Part shown: positions 24,776 through 31,891 of the stretch, piece by piece
Position numbering within the stretch: the first letter of the stretch is position 1
How the letters are laid out: each line of letters opens with the position of its first letter
DNA from: an uncultured Ellagibacter sp.
GTDB taxonomy: Bacteria > Actinomycetota > Coriobacteriia > Coriobacteriales > Eggerthellaceae
DNA length: 34,170 nucleotides
Direction of reading: 5' to 3'
Assembly (NCBI RefSeq): GCF_934617235.1
Contig: NZ_CAKTTZ010000027.1
Location: 1 to 34,170, forward strand
The notes under the pieces: generated by a model
What the model saw: the letters and a program-made list of their open reading frames with translations, nothing else
Database searches by the model: none
What the model was told of the DNA's origin: nothing
Position numbers and translations under genes: made by a program

Positions 24776-25351
24776 GTGAGCGCGATAGCTGCTCAGGAGC
24801 CACGGCTCAATGACGAGATCACTGCACGTGAATGCCGTCTGATCGGCTTTGACGGAGCGCAGCTGGGAATCTACACGGTGGCGCAAGCTCAACGTGTCGC
24901 GGATGACCAGAATCTCGACTTAGTCGAGATCGCCCCGAACGCCGAGCCGCCGGTCTGCCGCATCATGGACTATGGAAAGTTCAAGTACGACCAGGCCATC
25001 AAGGCAAAGCAGGCTCGCAAGAACCAGAGCAAGATCGAGACCAAGGAGATGAAGTTCCGCCCGAAGATCGACGTGGGCGACTACACCACCAAGAAGAAGC
25101 ACGTACTTCGCTTCTTGGGCGCGGGAAACAAGGTGAAGATCACCATCATGTTCCGCGGTCGCGAGATGGCTCACCCCGAACAGGGACTTTCCATTCTCGA
25201 GCGTTTGGCTGACGACCTCAAAGACGTTGCGGTCGTCGAGAACCAGCCCAAGATGGAAGGGCGCAACATGCACATGCTTATTGCTCCTTTGCCCGGTGCG
25301 GCGAAGAAGAAAAAGGAAACCGATAAGAAAGTAGAAGGAAAGGACGAATAA
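24776..25351 (+). CDS. infC: Translation initiation factor IF-3
   Basis: This 191-residue factor binds the 30S subunit, prevents premature joining of 50S, and checks initiator tRNA and start codon pairing. The N-domain begins EPRLNDEITARECRLIGFDG. The DYGKFKYDQ segment marks the inter-domain helix, and the C-domain has MFRGREMAHPEQG. The start at the GTG at 24776 has AGGAAGGAA directly upstream and gives the normal N-terminus; in-frame codons further upstream lie in the attenuator. The last base of its TAA is the first base of rpmI's ATG, so they are translationally coupled. A Lys-rich tail (about 175-191) is slightly longer than usual. Confidence 0.98.
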   Translation: MSAIAAQEPRLNDEITARECRLIGFDGAQLGIYTVAQAQRVADDQNLDLVEIAPNAEPPVCRIMDYGKFKYDQAIKAKQARKNQSKIETKEMKFRPKIDVGDYTTKKKHVLRFLGAGNKVKITIMFRGREMAHPEQGLSILERLADDLKDVAVVENQPKMEGRNMHMLIAPLPGAAKKKKETDKKVEGKDE

Positions 25352-25548
25352 TGCCTAAGATGAAAACCCACCGCGGTACCGCCAAGCGTTTCCGCGTCAC
25401 CGGTTCCGGCAAGATCATGCGTGCGAAGGCTTTCAAGAGCCACATCCTCACCAAGAAGAGCCAGAAGCGCAAGCGCAACTTCCGCAACGAGACCGAGCTT
25501 TCCAAGGCAGACTCCAAGGTCGTCGGTCGCAACCTCGGCATTCGCTAG
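25351..25548 (+). CDS. rpmI: 50S ribosomal protein L35
   Basis: The 65-residue basic protein has the usual family start MPKMKTHRGTAKRF and ending VVGRNLGIR. It is part of the large subunit. It overlaps the infC stop by one base and is followed after 31 bases by rplT, the conserved gene order. Confidence 0.99.
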   Translation: MPKMKTHRGTAKRFRVTGSGKIMRAKAFKSHILTKKSQKRKRNFRNETELSKADSKVVGRNLGIR

Positions 25549-25579
25549 TTCGTTTTCAGTTCTTTAAGGAGATAACACT

Positions 25580-25933
25580 ATGGCACGCATCAAGCGTTCT
25601 ATCCACGCCCGCAAAAAGCGCCGCACCGTTCTCAGCCGTGCAAAGGGCTACTACGGCGCAAAGTCCCGTTCCTATCGTGCAGCGAAGCAGCAAGTCCAGC
25701 ACTCGCTGCAGTATATGTACCGCGATCGCCGCAACAAGAAGCGTAACATCCGTCGTCTCTGGATTACCCGCATCAACGCGGCTGCCCGCATCAACGGCCT
25801 TTCCTACTCCGTGTTCATGAACGGCCTCAAGAAGGCTGGCGTCGAGCTCGACCGTAAGGTGCTCGCCGACATGGCTGTGAACGACCCCGCCGCTTTCGCT
25901 GCTGTGGTCGAGGTTGCCAAGAAGGCCCTGTAA
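25580..25933 (+). CDS. rplT: 50S ribosomal protein L20
   Basis: The 117-residue protein begins MARIKRSIHARKKRRTVL and contains the RNA-binding YRDRRNKKRNIRRLWI segment. It is an early assembly protein of the large subunit and, in relatives, the autoregulator of this operon. AAGGAG lies 10 bases before the ATG. Confidence 0.99.
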   Translation: MARIKRSIHARKKRRTVLSRAKGYYGAKSRSYRAAKQQVQHSLQYMYRDRRNKKRNIRRLWITRINAAARINGLSYSVFMNGLKKAGVELDRKVLADMAVNDPAAFAAVVEVAKKAL

Positions 25934-25965
25934 GCCACGCCTGCACGTTTACGTTGCAATCACTG

Positions 25966-26000
25966 AGAAGCCGAGGGATTCCCTCGGCTTCTTTGTTTTT
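25966..26000 (+). terminator. Strong Rho-independent terminator after rplT
   Basis: A 12-bp stem AGAAGCCGAGGG (25966-25977) / CCCTCGGCTTCT (25981-25992) is followed by TTGTTTTT. The rest of the gap up to the TorD gene (26001-26155) shows nothing. Confidence 0.95.
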
Positions 26001-26155
26001 AGGGGAAGGGAGTGCGGCTTAGTGCTGGCGGGCGTTTTGCCTCGGGGATCGCGCTCTGCAGTCGTGCCTCGTGCGTGTTGCCTTTCGAGAAGCGCCTTGC
26101 CCGTGTTGTCCCACTGACCTGCAAGGCTTGATGGCATCTCGCGTGCCCCGTCGTC

Positions 26156-26824
26156 TTAGCGTGCTTCGATTACGTTAAGCTGCTCGAGGTCGAGTGCGAT
26201 GATCTCGGTGGCGAAAGACAAGACGCGCGTGTAGAAATCATCCCCAGTGAGGGCAGCCATCTCTGCGAGCCGCGATGCCCAACGGGAGGGGTGCTGCTCG
26301 AGAAACTGCTTGGCCAGGTGGAGGTTCGCTTGAGCGGTCGCAGGATCTTCCGCCTCTGCGGCGCGGGCGCCGCCATCGTGGAGATAGGCCATAAACGCCA
26401 TCTCGCTCGCGAATGCGTCGGGGGAGAGCGTGGATACCGCGATCTCGTAACCTGAAAGCCTGCGGTAGTCGAAGCCGGCGTCCTCGTAACAGGCAGCGAC
26501 GTGCGCTTTTCGCGAGGGGACGGGGCTTGCGTACTCGATGCGGCCATCGACGATGCCGGAATTCCAGATGGCGCTTTCCGTCCAGGCAATATGGTAGACG
26601 CTCGACGAGACGAAGAAGCGATTGTAGAAGCGCTGCTCCAAATCCGATGAGGGCGTAACGTCTGCGAAACGTTCGTCCCCCATAGCTGCTGCGACGCGCT
26701 TTACGTCGTCGACGACAGTGGTGTCGGGTATGTTGAGCAGGGCTTCTGCAATGGCTTCGTAGATGACGCTCATGCCGCGCGAAGTTTGGCTTACCGTGGC
26801 GAGGTTCTGGGTATCGATGCTCAT
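26156..26824 (-). CDS. TorD/DmsD-family molybdoenzyme chaperone
   Basis: This 222-residue all-helical cytoplasmic protein belongs to the chaperones that hold a molybdoenzyme until cofactor insertion and Tat export. ERFADVTPSSDLEQRFYNRFFV near 50-70 and the later EMAFMAYLHD (about 140-149) and HLAKQFLEQHPSRWA (about 169-183) segments fit the family. It is the last gene of the molybdoenzyme operon, whose large subunit has a twin-arginine signal, so that subunit is the likely client. I place the start at 26824, after AAAGG; an upstream in-frame ATG at 26899 lies within an inverted repeat. A terminator-like hairpin separates it from the membrane anchor gene, so its level may be set lower. Confidence 0.88.
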   Translation of the reverse strand: MSIDTQNLATVSQTSRGMSVIYEAIAEALLNIPDTTVVDDVKRVAAAMGDERFADVTPSSDLEQRFYNRFFVSSSVYHIAWTESAIWNSGIVDGRIEYASPVPSRKAHVAACYEDAGFDYRRLSGYEIAVSTLSPDAFASEMAFMAYLHDGGARAAEAEDPATAQANLHLAKQFLEQHPSRWASRLAEMAALTGDDFYTRVLSFATEIIALDLEQLNVIEAR

Positions 26825-26874
26825 GAGGCAGCCTTTCTGTGGAACGCTTGCGCGTGGGTCGTCGCTTTCGAGGT

Positions 26875-26903
26875 AGCGGTGCACGTGGTCAGTGTGCACC
26901 GCT
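26875..26903 (-). promoter_or_regulatory. Inverted repeat upstream of the TorD gene
   Basis: AGCGGTGCAC (26875-26884) and GTGCACCGCT (26894-26903) form a perfect 10-bp dyad with a 9-base centre. It lies 50-80 bases before the TorD start. It may be a regulator binding site or a second end signal; there is no T-run on the minus strand. Confidence 0.45.
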
Positions 26904-26976
26904 TAGGATAGGGGAAGGGGAATCGGGAAGGAACCTTCCTTTAGCAATTAGTCCATGCTGGGATGGAAGACCCGAA

Positions 26977-27002
26977 CCGCGGGGCTCAGAAGAGCCCCGC
27001 GG
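26977..27002 (-). terminator. Hairpin between the NrfD-like and TorD genes
   Basis: A perfect 11-bp stem CCGCGGGGCTC (26977-26987) / GAGCCCCGCGG (26992-27002) with an AGAA loop begins 15 bases after the stop of the membrane anchor gene. The minus-strand continuation (TTCGGGTCTTCC) is only modestly T-rich, so it may act as a partial terminator or as an mRNA 3' stabiliser. Confidence 0.7.
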
Positions 27003-27017
27003 CGGAGGGTGGGCGAA

Positions 27018-27893
27018 CTATCCCAGGGCAACGGGAATTGCCGCCATGACGATCAGGTAGCGCAACATGAAGCCCCCGACCAGAACCCCAACTTCACCTG
27101 CAATGGTAAGCCCGGGCTGCTGCAGGAGCGACTTCTTCTCCTGCATCGACTTGTGGAGCGCCTGCACGAACGGGAAGACGAGCCCGACGATGACGAATAG
27201 GACCCAGAATGCCAGGGCGTAGCTGCCGGTAAGCAGGTTCGCAACCGAGGCTTTTGCCGCTGCCGCAGCGGAGCCGCCTGTGATTGCCACCGTGCCGAGA
27301 AGCGCGATCACAAGGAGCGCTTCCAGCACCGGCAGAATCATGCCGGATTTCACGGTAAAGCCGATGTTGGCAATCTCGTCATGGGCTTTCCCATGCGCGA
27401 TGACCAGGACAAGCGCGAACCCGGTCGAGGCTGCCGATACCAGGAACAGGACCGGCAGGATAAGAGGATGCCACAGGGGGAACGCGACGGCCGCGTCACC
27501 CAAAAGCACGCCGGTGTAAGCGGCGACGCACGCGGCCAAGATCATGCCGATGACGTCGAGCACGCGAGGCGTCGACTTCTTCACGATCATGATGATCGCA
27601 TCGATCGCTGCCACCACGATGAACGCCGCCAAGATGATGACGCCCCAGGCCATGACCGACCCCAGGTTGCTAACGAGGTAGAAGAATCTCAACGGGTTCA
27701 TCAGTCCCGCATGCGCGTCGACGACGAGAAGCAGGGTGCCCACTGCCACGCAGACCGGACCTGCGATAAAGCCGATCGTCTTGATTTTCGGGCAGGGTTT
27801 CTTCGCCATGCCCGCGATGCCGGAGAGCACAAATGCGCCGGCGCCCATACCTGCCAAGAACAGATACAGTGCAATCATCCAATTCCATACCAT
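27018..27893 (-). CDS. NrfD/PsrC-family membrane anchor subunit
   Basis: This 291-residue polytopic protein has about eight hydrophobic helices and anchors the complex while exchanging electrons with menaquinone. The start, MVWNWMIALYLFLAGMGAGAF, is characteristic of the family, as is the position of acidic and polar residues in the first helices. It lies 6 bases after the iron-sulfur subunit gene; GAGGGG within the end of that gene is its ribosome-binding site. It has no haem motifs. With the large and iron-sulfur subunits it makes a polysulfide-reductase-like trimer. Confidence 0.93.
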   Translation of the reverse strand: MVWNWMIALYLFLAGMGAGAFVLSGIAGMAKKPCPKIKTIGFIAGPVCVAVGTLLLVVDAHAGLMNPLRFFYLVSNLGSVMAWGVIILAAFIVVAAIDAIIMIVKKSTPRVLDVIGMILAACVAAYTGVLLGDAAVAFPLWHPLILPVLFLVSAASTGFALVLVIAHGKAHDEIANIGFTVKSGMILPVLEALLVIALLGTVAITGGSAAAAAKASVANLLTGSYALAFWVLFVIVGLVFPFVQALHKSMQEKKSLLQQPGLTIAGEVGVLVGGFMLRYLIVMAAIPVALG

Positions 27894-27899
27894 GACGTA

Positions 27900-28517
27900 T
27901 CACCCCTCGTAGTGCCGCAAGACGTTGCCGCCCTTGTGGACTGCAGAGGCAACGGGCATTGCGAGCGTATCGTCGAGCCCAATGTAGTAGACATGGGGTG
28001 AAAGTCCCAGGTCGGGATAGAGCGTCTCGGTCTTGCTCGCGGCAAGCTTCTTCGAGATGTCGCTCTCAGGATCGTTCAGGTCGCCGAACATGCGAGCGTG
28101 CGTGATGCATGTTCCCACGCAGGCGGGGAGCATGCCCTTGCTGGTGCGATGCTCGCAGAAGGTGCACTTCTCCACTTCGCCCGAAGGCAGCTGGTAGCGC
28201 ACCTGGTAGGGGCACGCCGCCATGCAGTACTTGCATCCGATGCAGCGCTCGGGGTCGACGACGATCGTGCCGTCTTCGGTGCGATGGCTTGCCTGGGTCG
28301 GGCACACTTTCACGCAGGGAGCATCCTCGCAGTGGTTGCACAGCTTCGGGATGTTTGCGCGCCTGACCTGGCCGTTATCGTCCACGTCGAAGCTCTCGAT
28401 CCAGGTGTTGAAGCAGCCGGTCGGCACCTCGTTTTCCTGCTTGCACACCACAGCGCAGGCATTGCATCCCACGCAGAGGGACAGATCGATCAGCATACCA
28501 AGTTTTTTCTCACTCAT
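27900..28517 (-). CDS. Four-cluster [4Fe-4S] electron-transfer subunit (PsrB/TtrB/DmsB type)
   Basis: The 205-residue protein carries four ferredoxin-type clusters: Cys15-x2-Cys18-x2-Cys21-x3-Cys25; Cys60-x2-Cys63-x4-Cys68-x3-Cys72; Cys92-x2-Cys95-x2-Cys98-x3-Cys102; and Cys118-x2-Cys121-x11-Cys133-x3-Cys137. It wires the membrane anchor to the molybdenum subunit. No signal peptide is present, so it would be exported together with the Tat-tagged large subunit. AAGGAGGG precedes the ATG, 14 bases after the large-subunit stop. Confidence 0.96.
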   Translation of the reverse strand: MSEKKLGMLIDLSLCVGCNACAVVCKQENEVPTGCFNTWIESFDVDDNGQVRRANIPKLCNHCEDAPCVKVCPTQASHRTEDGTIVVDPERCIGCKYCMAACPYQVRYQLPSGEVEKCTFCEHRTSKGMLPACVGTCITHARMFGDLNDPESDISKKLAASKTETLYPDLGLSPHVYYIGLDDTLAMPVASAVHKGGNVLRHYEG

Positions 28518-28531
28518 CGTTTATCCCTCCT

Positions 28532-31500
28532 TTAGGCTTTCTCGATTTTGTACATGCCGCCCGAGCGTCCAGGAGAGGTTCCCTCGGGGTCTGCCAGGGG
28601 ATAGATCTCGCTGATCGTCGGGTCGAGCATCGTCTGCAGATGGATGCCCGCACCGATGGCCGGGTCGCCCTTGCGGGTTTGCTCGCCTTCGATGGCGACG
28701 TCCTGCGCACCATAGGCGCGATGTCCGTAGCCATATGCCACGCCGAAGGTTCCTTTGGCAATGCCGGCGCGAACCATGGCCTCGCCTTCCATCACGTCGC
28801 CCGAGGGGTTCGTGATCTTGATGGTGTCGCCATCTTTGATGCCGAGCGCCTTCGCGTCGTCGCGGTTGAGCTCGAGGTAGTTGTGGTCGCACAAATCGCG
28901 CATGATCGGGCTGTTTGCCAAGAAGGAGATCGACCGGAAGCGCGGTTTGTAGTTCGTCGAGCGGAACGGGTATTCCTCGCGTGAGTAATGATCCTCGAGC
29001 GTGGAGTTGTCGGCGAAGCGCTCGGGGTCGTTGGTGAGCGTGCCCGAGAGCTTTTCCCCGGTGTAGGGGTTCGCGTCGTTCGCCTTGCGGTTGCTGTAGA
29101 ACTGCGTCAGGTTATCGGTGGCGTACTTGATGGCTCCGTTCTTGCCGATGCCGTCTTCCATAGGCCAGAAGCGGCCGCCGCGCGAGAGCACGTTCAAGAC
29201 CTTCGGCCATTCCTCTTCGCTCACGGCGTTCCTCCATGCCTTGGGAAGGTTGTCGAGCGCCTGTAGCTTCATGTCCTCGGAGGCGACATCGTCGACGGGG
29301 GTGGTGTCGTAGGTGAGGTTGGCAACGGCCTTCAGGAAGAAATCGCACGCGTCGTTGAGCGGCCAGGTCTTGCCGTCGACGTCGGTCATGGCATCATCGC
29401 CGAAGCCGGGCATGTCGCACACCTTGGCAACGTCGCAGCAGAACGCCTCGAAGCTTGCATGTCGACCGCCCGAGATTTCGATGGTCTCAGGAGTCTTCGC
29501 AGGCCAGCGGACGGAGTTGCCCTTGCTCTTGAAGAAGCCCTCGTTGGTGACCACGCCGAAGCTCTCGAAGGGGTTCGTGTCGGGCACGATGTAGTCGGCG
29601 TACTGCGCGTGCTCGCCGATGACGACGTCGCAAGCGATGTGCAGCGGTATGATAGAGGTGTCCTTCATGCGCTCGAGCACGGAGTCGCGCAGAAGGCCGG
29701 AGGTCGCCTGGAGGGTGTTGGTCATCCAGGACATGACGATCTTCGCCTGGTAGGGGTACTTGCACAGCGCCGAGATGAGCGCCTGGTTGTCTGAGACACC
29801 GGTGTGGCTGAACCAGGGAAGCAGCGGCTTCGGGTCGGTTTCGCCTGCGGCAACGCGGTTTTTGTACTCGTCGGTCTTTTTCCAGATGCGCTTCGTGCGG
29901 CCGATATTCTGGCAGGTCTTCCCGTCGGCGAGCGCCGGCTTGCCTGCGATGGTAGAAAGCTTGTAGCGCTTGCCGTCGGCGGTGGTGGCGGCTCCGATGC
30001 GGCGGGCAACCATGCCGCCGAGCATCTGGTTCGAACCGATGAGCGCGTTTAAGAAGGTGTAGGCGGCCATGGAGGACACGCCGTTGGAGGCAGCGGTCGA
30101 GCCGAGGCCCGTCGTCGCGGCCTTCACGCCGTGGGAGGTGAACTCGCGCGCAACATCTTCGATCGTTTCGCGCGGCACGCCGCAGATTTCGGCGTACTCG
30201 TCCATGGTGTTCGAGAATGCGCTGTCCTTGAGGTAGAGGAACGAGGAGCGGACCTTGATGCCGTTCACTTCGCCTTCGAAATCGATAAGACCGCGCTCGG
30301 CGTCAGTGTTGAGAGCCGCCTCGTTCTTCTCGGCGTCTATCACCACGTAGTAGGTCGGCTTGGTCTTTGCGGCGGGATCGGCCTCGGGCTCGGTGAGCCC
30401 TGCGTCCGCTGCGGTCATGAACTTGCCGTTGTTCGCGGAGGATTCATCGTCGATGACGAGGAAGGTCGCGCCCGTGTAGGAGGCGAATCCGCCGGCGACG
30501 GCAGCCTTGTAATTGGTAAATCCCAGATAGTCGGCGTTGTAGGCCTTGTTCTCGATGATCCAGCGGGTCATGCCGAGGGCCAACTGGCCGTTCGTGGCAG
30601 TCTTGATGGGGTGCCAGGTGATGCCCTTGGCGCCCGGCGTGCAGCAGCCATTGCCGAGCACGGGGTCGAAGACGTCCATCTTCGCGCCATGCTCTTGCAG
30701 GTTGATTAAAACGTCACGTGCAATTTCCTGGAAGCTCTTGCCGTTAGTCCCAGGCGCGGTGCCCAACCACAGAATGTATTCGGCGTCTAATGCGTCGGGG
30801 CGAAGGGAACGGGACCCAGTGTGAAAGTACGAACTCGCACTTGCGGAGCCGCCTCAAGTGGAGGCGTGGCCAAATTGGTTGACCGACCCGAAGCAGTTCG
30901 CGAAGCGTCCGCCGAAGGTGGTGCGGCCGTCACCGCGTCCGCCCAGAAGGACGAATTGGTTGGATTTTGGTCCGAGCGTCGGCTCGTCGGGATTGAGCGG
31001 CGTCTCGGTGTCATGGATGGAGAGGAAGCCTTCGATTTCTTGGTCTTCCCCGATTTCGGCGAACAGCTTGCCGCCTTCCGTGACTTCCTTGATGAGCTGA
31101 TCCCAGCCGATGGGCTTCCACTTGCCCTCGCCGCGAGCACCCGCGCGCTTGAGCGGCATGGTGATGCGGTCGGGCTGCCCGTAGCCGTCCTGCGTCGCCT
31201 GGCCGCGTCCGCATGACGTGCCGCGCGTGGAGTTGCCGTAGCCGTTCGCGTAGCTCATGGAGCGATACGCGTCCTCGAGCGGAGCCTCGAAGGGCAGGTA
31301 CGGGTTCGCGCAGCTCGGGTTGTACGGGTTCCCGCCAACCGAGTAAAGCGTGCCGCCGTCCCGGGAAAGCTTCAAACGGTTGCCGCACGAGCTGTAGCAC
31401 CCAAGACAGGCGCTGTAGCGGACGATGACGTCTTCGTTCACGTTGACGTCTCCGGTTTTCGGGTCGACCGAAGCTTCCAGCGGCTGGCCGTGGCCCGTTG

Positions 31501-31636
31501 CCAGCGCTGCGAAGTCGGCGTCTGCAGCAAGCGCCTTGTGGCTTTGCCCGGAGATGCCGACGCCCGCGACGCTCAAAGCGCCCGCGGCCCCCATGGCGGC
31601 AAGGAAGCTCCTTCGACTCATTTTGGTCGATTCCAT
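28532..31636 (-). CDS. Tat-exported molybdopterin oxidoreductase large subunit, predicted selenoprotein (TtrA/PsrA-like)
   Basis: The reading frame is 1035 codons long with one internal in-frame TGA (30854-30856). The ATG at 31636 has GGAGGGG upstream. A twin-arginine signal SRRSFLAA (7-14) directs export. Cys77-x2-Cys80-x3-Cys84 ... Cys142 bind the [4Fe-4S] cluster, and the long gap before Cys142 is typical of the tetrathionate/arsenate reductase branch. The TGA is codon 261, after FGSVNQFGHAST and before GGSAS. That is where relatives have the cysteine that binds molybdenum (xGxxNxxxHxxxC pattern). Coding continues without interruption through a C-terminal dinucleotide-binding domain (about 890-1034). 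I conclude that codon 261 is selenocysteine. If not, the gene is a pseudogene or makes two fragments (28532-30766 and 30854-31636). Substrate is probably a sulfur, selenium or arsenic oxyanion or polysulfide, but this is not shown. Confidence 0.85.
30825..30842 (-). promoter_or_regulatory. Candidate bacterial SECIS hairpin
   Basis: In the mRNA, AAGUGCGAGUUCGUACUU begins 12 bases after the UGA. It forms a 7-bp stem (one G-U pair) with an AGUU loop that starts 19 bases after the UGA and has a G at its second position. Bacterial SECIS elements known so far have a small loop with a G in the first two positions, 16-37 bases from the UGA. Folding was done by eye. Confidence 0.5.
30854..30856 (-). 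other. In-frame TGA, predicted selenocysteine codon 261
   Basis: It is the only stop in an otherwise open 1034-residue frame. It occupies the molybdenum-ligand position, where selenocysteine is known in formate dehydrogenase and Cys in most relatives (TGC/TGT differ from TGA by one base). A suitable hairpin follows at 30825-30842. Confidence 0.72.
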
Positions 31637-31891
31637 AATTCCCCTCCTTCTCGAAAAAATCGTGGAACCTTGAGGCTTAGTCTCGCAAGAAAGAGGTCGA
31701 GTCGTCATCGTAAGAGGTTGGGTATATCAACCCCAAAGCCCCGTTTTCGGGTCTAACCACATTGTGACTATATTTCGCGTTTCCCCAGGAAAACGGGGTT
31801 GGTCATGTTATCACTTACAGGTTTATCGGCTAGATGGGCAAAAGGTGCGCTACACTTTTCCTGTTGGGGGAAAGAGCGGGAGGAGGTTGGC
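31637..31891. promoter_or_regulatory. Divergent promoter region between the molybdoenzyme operon and the LuxR gene
   Basis: The 255 bases hold both promoters. An inverted repeat CCCCGTTTT (31739-31747) / AAAACGGGG (31790-31798) lies in the middle; related bases flank both arms (CCAAAG left, TTGG right). For the LuxR gene, TACACT (31851-31856) is a possible -10 box without a clear -35. For the operon, TATACC on the minus strand near 31724 is a weak candidate. The dyad is a natural site for a regulator of both genes, such as the LuxR protein itself (inference). Confidence 0.55.

Noticed and set aside
28532..30766. Treating the molybdoenzyme as two genes or as a nonsense pseudogene
   Set aside because: The two parts share one frame, the intervening codons read as good family sequence, there is no ribosome-binding site before the TTG at 30766, and the TGA sits at the ligand position. 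Selenocysteine explains this better, though decay cannot be fully excluded without sel genes.
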